Shown here in pieces: positions 22,142 to 35,587 of a stretch of DNA of 64,000 bases. The notes under the pieces are model-generated. The model was not told where the DNA came from. It did no database searches and saw nothing but the letters and a program-made list of their open reading frames with translations. Both the position numbers and the translations under genes were made by a program. Position 1 is the first letter of the stretch. Each line of letters opens with the position of its first letter. Source of the DNA: Heliocidaris erythrogramma (Eukaryota > Echinodermata > Echinoidea > Camarodonta > Echinometridae); assembly GCA_025617745.1 (NCBI GenBank), contig CM046853.1, positions 30,865,313-30,929,312 on the forward strand, read 5' to 3'.

Positions 22142-22300
22142 TTACACCCCGATCATGAGGGCGGCCATCTCGAACCATTCTTCTACTGTCATGGCGTTAG
22201 TTTCCATCCAAGCGATGTTTGCCTCTGTCTTTTCAATGGCCTGTTCGTATGTTCTCGTCGCAGATCCAAAGTCCTTTCCGTCTGCGCCGAAATCCTTCAG
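22142..22300 (-). CDS. Aminopeptidase exon 19 and stop (residues 959-1010)
   Basis: 159 nt including TAA at 22144-22142. The acceptor is [27 protein letters not shown] and VEEWF are the typical final helices. No GPI signal follows, in line with the N-terminal anchor. Confidence 0.94.
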   Translation of the reverse strand: MKDFGADGKDFGSATRTYEQAIEKTEANIAWMETNAMTVEEWFEMAALMIGV

Positions 22301-25300
22301 CTATATGGGAGAATAAAAGATGAAGATGAGTACAGAATATTCACACAATAATCATGCTAATTCTTGTATCTCTCTATTTTCTCTCATACATTTTCTCTTC
22401 GGCTTATAAACATTCTAATTTTTTCTAAAAATTTTCCTAAATACATCTATAATACTAATTTAAATGGAATATAATGATCCATCCCCATAAAATCCCTCTT
22501 TTACCGTCATTTTTAAGTTTGCCAATATCAAAGTAAAAGAGAAGATATTAACTGCACAATGCCCAAGTCCCATAAGGTAATACTCCACAGAAAACAAAGA
22601 GAATTAACTGAGTGCAAACATTTCCGAATCTTTGCAAAATGATAAACTAAGCTCAGTCTCTTCCAATGAAAAGCACCATTCTTGCCGTTGAATATATTTG
22701 CGTCAGCATGTATATTACAATCGAAGCTCTGATCTGGGGGGGGGGGGGGCAGATACTATCCCAATCCACCCTCTCCCCTGCCGCCGTTTGGGGAAGATTC
22801 AACCCCTGTTATCGATTTCTGGATATGCCACTGGATGTCATGTTGGATCTCAAAGATGTAAATAATGATTTGATTTGCATCGGAAAATGTTACTTTTCTT
22901 TGCTTATGAAAAATTTGTAAAGACACTGGCCTCCTCAGATGAATTTCTCTTTTTTAAATCACTTTTTGCTTCTCAGATACTTCGGATATATATACTTTTT
23001 GTGCCCCCCTCCCCCGAACAAATAAGAAATAAATCTGGTAACAATCTATTAAACAAACTGCCTCATTCGAGAGAGAAGAAGATGTGAAGAACATATTTCT
23101 TTTCCATAAGTAATTGTTTTAATTTTCCTCCTTACATTGCTCAAGGCCCATTTATATTTACTATAACTTTGAAATGCAATAGCATTTTTTTATTTTCTGA
23201 CAAGTAATGTATAATTTTCTGTTCTGCCTTGCCCAATATACAGCAGAAAAATAACCGATACATTTATGGCTATATTAAAACCACAACAAAAAAAATTGAT
23301 ACGCAAGCAGTGTGATGAAAGGAGTCTAAATGACGGGTGAAATAGCACTACTGACGTTGATGCTAAGAAGGTGTCAAGCGATAGATCTATTGAAGAGATA
23401 GTGTATAAAGAAGGAAGACTTTGTGGACACATTTTCAGACTTCATAGAAATGTATCATAAATACCCCCAACAATGAATTACTCTGCTCGATAAAAAAATG
23501 GGAGATTTATGACGACATAGAAATGAAATGTTTAAGAGTTTAAATTAAGTTGTAGTAAGGGAGGGCAGCATCAAAAATTCAATGCAACCATATTTTGATC
23601 AATCATTTGCAGAGATCACTGGAATATAGGCAAAATAGGTAACTATAAACATGCTTTTGTTAAGTAAAAACATTATATTTAAAGTAGAACACTCAAGAAA
23701 ATCACAAATATGGCAATTAATGTATCACTAGAAATTGGGAAGCTTACAGATGGCAATCGTATGAGTTTTATGTCAACTGCGTATATGATGATTATAAAAA
23801 CAACATAAATAAAAGCTCTTCTCAGCATGTGGAATATCCGAGGATTCGCCAGAAATATAGCGATGTTTTGATGTCGTCATACGAGGGATCGATCCTGCTT
23901 AAGCAGACGACGTCCTATAATGAATGAACGTAATTGCAATGCAATTATTTATCAAATTATAAAGAGTTTGGTACATTTAAACATGACCTTATTTCACACC
24001 ATTCTAAAAGGGAAAGTGAACTGATTCTGATAACTAAAACCGTTTGATTGTAAATACACAGGAGAAGGGTCAATGATCAATGAAATAAACCCCATTTTCA
24101 AATTGAAAAGCCCTGCGAATAATAGCTGGATGGTATTCGTTCCCTCTTGAAACGCCGAACATGCCGCGGTGCAAGCAGCTGAAAATACAATGGCGTCTTA
24201 TTTTGTTTACAAGTGACTGATTCCTTTATTTTTTTAACGCTGCATTTTTCATCAAAATAATACCATACACGAAGTTAAGAGTGAGGCAACAGACTAACAT
24301 TAAGACTGACGCTAGTCAAGTAAGAGAAATAAGTGAAGAGGAGATGACAAAACAGGCACTGAAAAATGTGTATAATGTTATGGGACATCGTCTGCTTAGA
24401 CAGGACTCGCCCCTCTTGTGTCGTCACACATCTCAGCAGCGTTCAAGGAGCTTTTCAGCTGCTATATCGGGGGCTGTATTTTACCGTTTTATAATTGATA
24501 ATAATCATTAATTCAAATGTTTCCAAGCTTTAAATTTGGATAACCTTGTTTAATTTATGCCATCTATGCAATAATAAGTATTAAGCCAATATTTAAAATC
24601 ATCAGTGTTCTACTTTTAAAAAAAAAGCATAATAAATTTATTGTCCATATTTGTATAGCTTATGTCACTGTGTAAATGAAAGAATTCAATTCTGGAGGAC
24701 GATATTTGACAAAACTTTTACAAAAGTTTTTAAACAAATACAAATCAGATCAAATTTCCACTCGCATTGTCCGTATTCTATTTGGACTAATAGAATTAAG
24801 GATATGTGAAAGATATAGATGGGTTTTATATTAAAATAGGCTCCATCTGAAAATATACTTGAAACATTTGGGGTAACGGTAAACATTAACCTGGACCATC
24901 TTGAACACTGATCTATGCAAATGGCTGACGGAACAAAATTGCTTGATTTGAAGTTAAATAAAACAGAATTCGATAAGCCCAATCACCATAAATGAAGCAG
25001 CAAAATGCAAAGGTGTAACGACAATGGAAGAGTTCGATATTATAGGTTTTCCCGCTGAAATTCGCAAAATGAAGTACACAAAATGCAGTGAAAGACCATT
25101 TTGATGTAGTAAGATATAATTAGATACTAGACTACATGTTACTCGAATTAAAGTCGAGAGAAATAAATGAAGTACACAAAATGCAGTGAAAGACCATTTT
25201 GATGCAGTAAGATATGACAAGACACTAGACTACATGTAGCCTCTAATCGAGGCGATGTGCTGCTCTGTTGATCCCCTTTTCAATCCTCGATACCCGCGGA

Positions 25301-28300
25301 ATCATCCTCTGATTATTGCACGGGAAGTCTTGAGCAGCAAGCTGCACGCTTGTGTCGACTTCCCGCGCAATCAGAGGACTATTCCGAGCGTTTCGAGGAT
25401 CGACCAGGAGATCGACAGTGCAGCACAGCCGCCTTGATTGAAGGCTAGACTACATGCTACTCGAATAAAAATCCACAGATATAAATGACATACACAAAAT
25501 GCAGTGCGTTGAATGTCCATTTTGATGAAATAATTACAAAGAACATGAACAAGGGACAAGCATAGTACATCTAATGCATTCAAAGACATGCAATATCATT
25601 ACATACCTCTTGTAGTTCAAGCTCGGTGTTAAAGTCTGCCGTTACGTCAGCAATGATATTACTGAACGAAAATGACCCTCCGCCGTAACTGTGCGTTTGC
25701 ATTGAAAATTGGAGCGTAACAAATTAAAACGTAAAGCAATGAACAACAGATTCAAAGGGAATGTCTGGTTAAAAGAAGGGTAAAAGCAGTGGCGTAGATA
25801 CAAGCACACATTCTATTGTTAGTGGGGGGGGGGCGTGTCTACGCTCGTGGGTAAAAGTATAGTGTGGTATGAACAGTTTACCCGATAGAAGTTTTTTTTT
25901 AAAGAAGCATCTTGAAGCAAAACGGTTATTTATGAAGGGAAATTGAATTAAGTCCAGTATGTGCTCATCAGCTTTCTTTCAAAGTTACAATCTCAAAATA
26001 TCTTTGATTCAACTGCACATTTCATACTCTTAATCTCTTTGTATTGTAATTGATAATAACAATGCTATGAAATAAACTGGTCAGTAACACTCACATCCTT
26101 TTTCTGATTTACTCTTCTCAAATATCTTTTTAAAATAATGATGTTTAATTTCGAGTGTGGTGCTATTGTAGAAGAAGTAGTTAAAGCAGATTAACCCCCT
26201 AATGAAAGAAAAGGCAAAACATAACTGAATAAATAACAAAATAGATAAATAAAGACAATACTTAAAGACTTAAGACAATATCTAGACATTACAAAATACT
26301 TTTTAAGACCCAAGTCATTCTTTTTCCCAATAATATGTTCCAGTCTTCCAGATTGAGTCAAGTAAATAATATACAAAGATATTATTGGGAATGAAAATAT
26401 TGCCAAAAATTCATCAATAAATAAAAATATACAAACATTTGTATAAAATAAATAAAAAAGAAATTAGATCCTCAAAAATTCAAACTACGGCAAAAATAAA
26501 TATTAAGATGCGATAATAAACTTACTATTCATAGATGGTATCCCACTCATTTCGCAGGAAGTCCCAGGCCAATGAACGACCTACGTAGTTCTGTGACACG
26601 TATCTGATGACGTAAGATGAATCTTGCTTTCGTAGATAATCTTGATCAAGAGAATAATCCAGATATCTGGTGCAGAGATGATACACGGGAAGGAAATAGG
26701 AATAAAAATTCATAAATTCATGTGAAAGTTTGTTCATAATAGAGGGGCGAAAATATAGTTTTCATTCCCTAATTTCAATTTCTATGTCAAGTCAATATCC
26801 TCTTGAAGTGAATAAATTAGAGTAAGTAAATTTTCTTATTTTCCTTCCAATTCAAGTGAGAGTTTGTGAGAATTTTGTTTTAATTTGTTCAACAGTATAT
26901 CATTATAATTATTATTATAATTATTATTATTATCATCATTAATGATAATAATATTATTATTATCAATATTATTGACATTACTATTACTATCATTATTATC
27001 ATTATCATTACTATTGCTATTATTATTATTAGTAGTAGTAGTATTAGTATAATCATCATTATTATTATTATTATTATTAATATGATCAATATTATGATTA
27101 CTATTACTATCATTATTATTGTCATTACTATTACTATCATTATTATTATGATTATATAATTATTATTATTATCATTATTATTATCATTATCATTATTACT
27201 AATATCATTATTATTATCATCATTAGTATTATTACGTAAATCCGTTCCCGCCTCTATGGAATATCCTTTTACCTGCTAAGAATCCATGGTGCTTGTGAGC
27301 ATGATAGAGCATAAAGCCATTTAGTTTGCTCAGCAGCATCGCTGGTCTCACCGTACTTCTTCCAGCCAAAGTCCCATTCTGCCTGGCCTCCCTCCTGGAT
27401 ACCGTAGCAGTAGACAGTGGTCTTCAAGTTAGGAGTGATGCTGAGGTGAGAAAAAGATCACCGAAGACATTATAAATTGTTGAATAAGGTCATCGGGATG
27501 GTTGATATCTTTAAATGAAAAACGGGTGTGCATACCAGTTGTCTGACACTTACGACAGGGCGATCGCCACATGAAAGAGGCGACTAAACTTTAATATCAG
27601 TTCGCCAGTATGTATGAGGAAGGTGTCAACCGTATAGTCTAGACATCGAAACTGTCACTGTTTTTTGCATTTTTGGATGTGTCACAGATTTTTCGTATCA
27701 TCAAAGACACCATTTTTTTACATTATGAAAACATCAGGTATATTATTAATTTTTCATATTGTTCATTACTTTGGCTTTAATAGAAATGTAAGAAAATTGT
27801 TAAATGTGATTAATGTTTCGTAATGGATAATCTATTCTCTTTTCAACGATAAAGCTATATTTAATTCGTACCGCTGTATGAATGAACCTACAGTCACAGA
27901 TATCACCAAACCAGAGAAGTAAATATAAAAAAAAAAATCCACACCACTATCGTCATACATCTTGCTTCCAATGATCAATTTTAACACGTATTTTCAAACA
28001 TTCATAAAAAGTAATTATCGTCAACTTTAAGGGCACAAAAAAATTGTGTAAGGGTCTCGTTGAAGAATTTTGGATATGTGTGTGTGTGTGTGTAATTGGG
28101 CTTTTACAGACGTGTATCAATCAGATATGATTATTTACGTCTGGGACCGACCTTTAACGTCACCATCCGAAAGACGTGACTCAGTCTCGAACCTGGGTCC
28201 GCTTAATCAGTTTATAACTTCCACTGGTAGCTGGATTACAGGCGCACGCCACAACGCGCAGTTGTTTAAAACTATCCGTTTTGATATTATCTTGCCGAAT

Positions 28301-31300
28301 AATAGAAACAAGTAACCTTTTATTCAATCTGATTTATTAGAAACTTTGAATTAGTATTTTGTTGTTAAAAATGTCATTATCAGGACCACATGAATACCCA
28401 TAATGATGTCAAAAGTCAGAAATCCTAATTTTATTCAAGTGCTGTCTTCTTCTTTTTTAAATAATGAGAATATAAAGATATTTTGAAGAAGAAAAAACCG
28501 AATAATATAATCGATCTACACTTACGGATTGAAATCATAGTCAGGGCTGTCAGTGTTGTTAGCGTCCCGCTCCATGTATTCGCGGTAGAGGGCAGAGGCC
28601 TGATCAAGGCAATCTTGATTGCGGTATCTGCATGACGTTCCTATGGCGTTAATTCTGTTGTATCTATTTCATAAATTAAACATCAAAACGTATCATAATT
28701 ACAGGACACAAATTCTACGGCTAACCAGCACAGGAGAACCAAATATTGCCTGCTATGGTATATAGAAGTCATTACAGGGCAATCCAAAATGTCAGAAAAT
28801 AAGAGAAACACGATAGTGAAAGTTTGGAAGAAAATCGGACAAAGAATAAGAAAGATATAGTATGTTTGAAAATGACATAAAATATATGCGAATCTCAAAT
28901 TGGCAATTTGATCAGTCGATTTTGACATATTTTCGGTCAACTCTTCCGTTTATCGTACACTAAAAATTTCCGTTTTCTTCTATTAAAGCGCCTTTTCCCT
29001 GGGCGCAGTCGTCAAAATATATTGCGGAGAGCATAACGGAATAGTTTTTCCCCCCAAAAAAATATCCTTTTAAATAATATGGTACTTTTTGAAAAATTAC
29101 ACTTTAACATTTTAGTCATTTTGTGTGTTTGAACAAATAGGAGAGTTACCCGCCCCGCCGCTATATCACAGTGACTTCACCGATTCGGCCTATGTGAAAT
29201 TCCCATATAATGTAGTGATTACAACTTTCAAAAATTCATAACTTTCGTATTTGTTGTCCGATTTTGTTCAAACTTTCACCAATCTGCATCTCTGATTTTG
29301 CGGCTTCAGAGCAACTTACCATAAGGTTGGATTTCCCTTTAACCCATAGCAGTACAGTGTCTACTTTTAGTGACACTTATGCAGTACCTTTTGGTCCAAA
29401 TGCTACGAATTACACATTATACATGAGCAGAAAGAGGCCATTTTAATGCAGTACGTTGTGCTGTTCTCGAATAAGAACGATTTAATTGTAACTAATCATT
29501 AAAGTCTCTAAACTGGCAATGCAGTGTAAAATATATAATCACTATTTATATGTGCAAATTGGCAGTTTTTCTGTTAAATTTTGCGATTTTCATTCACATC
29601 CGTTCATTTAATAAACATTTGTATTTTTTTCAAACTCTGAGAGTAAAAAAATAGGTGTTGCTAATTTGAGGAGGAAAAGCTAATTAATTGGAATCCTACG
29701 AAAATTATGAACTGCTATGGCAGAGACTCCAACCGAAAGCGGGAGATCTCCCGCTTTCGGCGGGAGATCTCCCGCTTTGAGGCCATTTTCGCAAAGCTTT
29801 CCAGCTTGAGTTTGAATTTCTCCCACCCTAGCTTAAGATGTATTTAGTCCCACTTAAAATTAGCTTTCTCCCGCCCAACTATTTTTAAAAAATAAAACTA
29901 CAATTATGATCTTGATCATTGGATGATACATTTAGCTTTGTCATATGTTCAAAAATAAGCCTAAGATCATTGAAGATAGCACCAGAGAGCGTCTATAACC
30001 CTAGAGCTTCCAGGGCCCTTAAACCCTTCAACAAGACAATTGACCAAATTTTGTGGTTTGGCTCTATAACTTTTGATTCAGAGCCTTTAAAAAATATACA
30101 AGATCCATGAGTAGAAAGAACAAAAATTTCTGCACACACACTAACAAAAGTCATTTTTGTTGCATGACTATACTGTGTTTCATGCCAGTAATTTTAAAGA
30201 CGAGAATTAGTTTTAAAGTCCTTAGATTTGCAACACATTGAGATGTCAAAATCATTGTTTTTTATCACAATTGACAATTTTTTCAACTTTTCGACAAAAT
30301 CCTATTATCAGATTATGTACATTGTACATCTTATCAGAACCATGTAGCACTAAAAGCAAAATATTATTGTTGCAAATTTGAAGAACAACAATTTAGCCCT
30401 GAAATTACCTTGGACCTTGGCCGCAAGGGACGTCGCCCTTCGCGCTCGTGATGTGCACTACGCGCACATAGTGCGCATGTTCGCACGCGATCAGAGTCTC
30501 CAGTTTGCTAGGGGTCCAGGCAGGAGAATCTCCCGTTTAGGGGGTGCTTGGGGTTGTAGTCGCTGCTATGGGTTAAGCAAGAATAATCCAAGAGCCAAGC
30601 TTTTCCTTAGGCTCCTTCATATGTTTATGTTTAGCAAGTCTTCAAATCTTTAATCGTGTCATTTAATACATCGTAATATTAATATTTCCATGCATATTTG
30701 AAAATTGCAAAAACTGCGATTTTTTTTTTGTGTTATACATTTTCTTATATATACACTAAAGGAAAAAAGAAACTTATAAAAGTTCAAGAGATCACCAAAT
30801 TAAATTCTCTGCATGGAAATGTACCAAATTTGGATATAATGTTGATTCAATGCATGGCTTTAAATGACAGTCAATAACAAAAAGTTTTCTTCAATGCCAC
30901 AAAAGAAATGTGCACTGAAACAAAGGACTCTCTAATCCCAAAGTCACAAAGACAAACTGCAGCCTTGTACACCATATGCATGTCAATGAATGAAACAAAA
31001 GAATTTCAAAAGGGATTTGCACCCCTCGAGCAAGAGGATATTGATGTTCTGCCATGGCGCGCCCGTTCACCAGACCTTTCCCCAATTGAACATCTCTGGG
31101 AAGAGCTTGGTCGACGTGTGTCAAGGCGTGACAATCAACCCATCAATAGGGAGACGCTCATTGCAGCACTGCAAGAGGAATGGAACAATGTTCCCCAGGC
31201 TACCATCGCGAATCTGATCGGAAGCATGCGAAGACGGTGTACAGCTTGCCAGCAAGCTAGAGGTGGACATACTGGCTATTAATCTGTTTCGATTGAACTT

Positions 31301-32700
31301 GCAAATCCCTTTTGAAATTCTTTTGTTTCATTCATTGACATGCATATGGTGTACAAGGCTGCAGTTTGTCTTTGTGACTTTGGGATTAGAGAGTCCTTTG
31401 TTTCAGTGCACATTTCTTTTGTGGCATTGAAGAAAACTTTTTGTTATTGACTGTCATTTAAAGCCATGCATTGAATCAACATTATATCCAAATTTGGTAC
31501 ATTTCCATGCAGAGAATTTAATTTGGTGATCTCTTGAACTTTTATAAGTTTCTTTTTTCCTTTAGTGTATATATATATATATATTTCTTCTTTTTTCTTT
31601 TTTTTGGGGGGATATGAAAAATAAATTCACTGGAAACTTGAAATTAATAAACATTCCACTTGTATATACTGACAGTTTTCTGAAGTTGTGACCTCATCGT
31701 AGCAGAATCATGTAAAAAGAATCGTAGGCATGTCTACACATATTTTGGGTCCGTATAAATGATTTCCACCTCAATTTTTGTTGTTGGTATTATTGTAAGA
31801 ATAGGCGTGGAAAGGCAGCACTGGGAAATTGCAATCGCTCGTTGTAGGGGAACTATAATAGTAGACCGTGATAATCTATTAGAGAAAGAACAATAATGTT
31901 TGCTAAGAATACACTGAAAATTAATAATACTAACGCATTGATAGGATTCCCCCTAACGTAGGAAATAATCTTGTAATAATAATAATAATAAACATTAAAA
32001 CTATTAATACTCAGTTCTCAGATTAAGATGGAAATCTTCCAAAGAGATTTGGATTATTACCCCGGCTCAGCCTTGTTGCCCTTGCGCTGAAGCTTTAAGG
32101 ATTAAATTCCTTGTGGGTACACGTTTACTTCATTTACTTCACCTGGGTAGAGAGAGGCAAAGTGCAATTTTTTTATGTCTTGCCAAAGGACTTAGTGCCG
32201 GGCTGGGATTCGAACTCCGTACCTTGTGATCTACAGTCCGGTAACTTATCCACTAGACCACAACACATGTACACGGATGAACCGCACACCGGTACAGGCC
32301 TGCAAAAGATCTCCCATTTTATATTCATCGTTTTACCATATTCTATCGGACACTTACTGCGTCAGATGAGGGTCATTCACAGGATCATCATTCCATCCAA
32401 GTGCGTTGTACAATGTGTCAACTTGTTGTCTCATGTATCTCTGGCAAAGGAAGAAAATAAAGGTTATTGCCTTCATCATAACTGGTAATTATCCTATCTA
32501 TCATTGTTGTCACTATACATACATCATCACTCTGCATGCTTTCTGTTCTTTCATGAATATTATCATTGATATGATCATCATAAATATGTGTCATCATTAT
32601 TAATAGCATTATCACTATGAAAAATATGATTTCTCTTATATCAATATCATTCTAATGCTGTATTTATGGTTGTTTTTATTATCATCACTATCATTATCAT

Positions 32701-32742
<42 letters not shown>

Positions 32743-32994
32743 CGGTAGAAGTAAAAGAAGTAGTAGTAGCCAGCGGCGTATCCAGGATTTCCCAATAGGG
32801 GGGGAGTGCCAGGAATTATTGATCACCATCATGGGGGAGAATTTTCTGCTTCTGAAGGAGGGCTGAGATGCAAAATAGTGCTATATAGTGCTATATATAT
32901 ATATTTTACGATGGCCAATAGGGGGGGGGCGCGCCTGTTGCGCCCCCCCCCCCTGGATACGCCACTGGTAGCAGTAGTAGTAGTAGTAGTAGTA

Positions 32995-33054
<60 letters not shown>

Positions 33055-33076
33055 CGGTAGAAGTAAAGGTAGTAGA

Positions 33077-33116
<40 letters not shown>

Positions 33117-35552
33117 CTAGTAGTAGTAGTATTGTTATCATAACCATTATCATCATTATGAGAGTTGTTGTCATCAGAGCCTACTCTTTGGGAAAGCATT
33201 AGTCCCATGGTATTAATTGTTGCTTCTTTTGAAAAGATTCTTACATTACAATATCCAGAAATTGTTTAAAACAGCGTGGCGTGCTGTAAACCCATGCATT
33301 GCAAGTTGTGTCTCTTTGTGGGTCTTCAAGGGTGGGGGAACTTCTTGCTGCTAGATACGCCACTGGGTTATGTTTTAGCAGTACACACCTGAATACCTTT
33401 GAAGCTTATCCGTAGATATGCCTTTACAGTCATGATATAATCACTCATTTATACTTCTTTATTTAGTATTTCAACACAATCTAGAAGATTTTAATATTTG
33501 AACATGTCCGACTGACAATAAAAAAATAAACAATACTGAGAATTCTTGTCATCTTATAGTTACCTCTAGTGGTCCGTAACCAGAATACCTGCTGAACATA
33601 TCTGTAATGTAGGAGATAACCCCAAGAGCTGATTCCCATGGTATATAATCCATCTCTTTATCTATGTAAAGGGTCAGATTTAGAGCGATGGGGTAATCCA
33701 CACGCCCCACACGGGCCAAACTGAAGGCATCGTTAATGAGCTGGGCGCGGTTCTCGTTCGGGAGCACCTGGACCAAAAAGGAAAAAAAAAACGTCGTTCA
33801 TTTATCTGCTGTTCATTGTAAATTCACAATTACAATTTATAAAAAATATATCAATTGATGATAGAAGTTTGAATCTATAGACTGGTATCAGTTACGTACG
33901 CATTGAATCCAGCATCACATGTCACCTCGCAATGCTTGTATTTCACATCAAATTCAAAATACTTACCAAGAGAGGGGATGTGATATCTTGTATATCTTTT
34001 CTTGAATAATACAAGAAAATCCCCTATCCCTGGCACGAATAAGATTTTTATCAACTGTATCAATGACAACTATAAGTTAAAATATGTCTAATTTATGTGT
34101 TATATGGAACACTGCAATGCTATCAGCTGTTCTTCTTTTTTTTCTAGAGCTCCGTTCAAACCCAATGATTTCAATATCAGCAGGGCCAAAAAATATTCCC
34201 GGAGTAATTGAGAATCGGTTTGATATTATTATACTAGCATATTTCACCTCCTAATGTTGTCAAATACAAAAAAAACAAGATGAATGCGACTGCGTCTCCT
34301 ATATGCCTCCGCCTAAATTCAGTTGATGGCTCAAACTGTTCTAGAAATATTTGATAACGAGGCTAAAAACCAGTAATTTCATGTAATTTCATGTAAATTG
34401 ACCTCTGTGACCTCTGACCTTTGACCTACTTACCCCAAAATCTAATCAGTTCATCTTTCTATGGGGATGCATACTGGTATCAAGTTTGAAGTTCTCACCT
34501 CAGATAGTTCTTGAGATATCGCGGTAACGGTGCTAAAAACCAGTAATTCCATGTAATTTCATGTAAATTGACCTCTGTGACCTCTGAACTTTGACCTACC
34601 TACCCAAAATCTAATCAGTTCCTCTTTCTATGGGGATACATACTGGTACCAAGTTTGAAGTTCTTACCTCAAATAGTTCTTCAGAAATCGCGGTAACGGT
34701 GCTAAAAACCAAGAATTTCATGTAATTTCATGTAAATTGACCTGTGACCTGTGACCTTTGACCTACTTACCCCAAAATCTAATCAGTTCATCTTTCTATG
34801 GGGATACATACTGGTACCAAGTTTGAAGTTCTCACCTCAGATAGTTCTTGAGATATCGCGGTAACGGTGCTAAAAACCAGTAATTCCATGTAATTTCATG
34901 TAAATTGACCTCTGTGACCTCTGAACTTTGACCTACCTACCCCAAAATCTAATCAGTTCCTCTTTCTATGGGGATACATACTGGTACCAAGTTTGAAGTT
35001 CTTACCTCAAACAGTTCTTGAGATATCGCGGTAACGGTGCTAAAAACCAAGAATTTCATGTAATTTCATGTAATTTCATGTAAATTGACCTCTGTGACCT
35101 CTGACCTTTGACCTACTTACCCCAAAATCTAATCAGTTCATCTTCGTATGGGGATACATACTAGTACCAAGTTTGAGGTTCCTACCTCAAATGGTTCTTC
35201 AGATATCGCGGTAACGAGAAGTGGGACGGACGCACGCACGCACGCACGCACGGACCTACGCACGGACGGACGGACAACCCGAAAACATAATGCCTCCGGC
35301 ACCCACCTTCGGTGGGCGGAGGCATAAAAATCGATTACGTAATAACAAGTATAGACAAGAACATGCCATGTATTCGAAGGGATAAAATATGCAAGAATCA
35401 TGACAAAAAATTATAATGCACATTTATCTTGTCAATAATATATTGGATTATGCATGACGGTGGGGGCCTTTGCCATTAATTTCGATTCCCTATACCTACC
35501 ACATTCCATCAGGATTTAATTTCGGGGGGTGGTTGTGGGTGCAGGGAGGGGT

Positions 35553-35587
<35 letters not shown>

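Noticed and set aside
30908-31021. N-terminal part of the transposase open frame
   Set aside because: It lies wholly in the inverted repeat and its complement is present in the other arm. Only 31022-31282 has transposase wording.
31800-31900. Extra aminopeptidase exon between exons 14 and 15
   Set aside because: Exon 14 (phase 2) joins exon 15 directly to give [14 protein letters not shown] with the right family spacing, and the minus-strand frames here contain stops.
34362-35115. CRISPR-like array
   Set aside because: The repeat units are 170 bp with no unique spacers. It is a tandem expansion in animal intron DNA.
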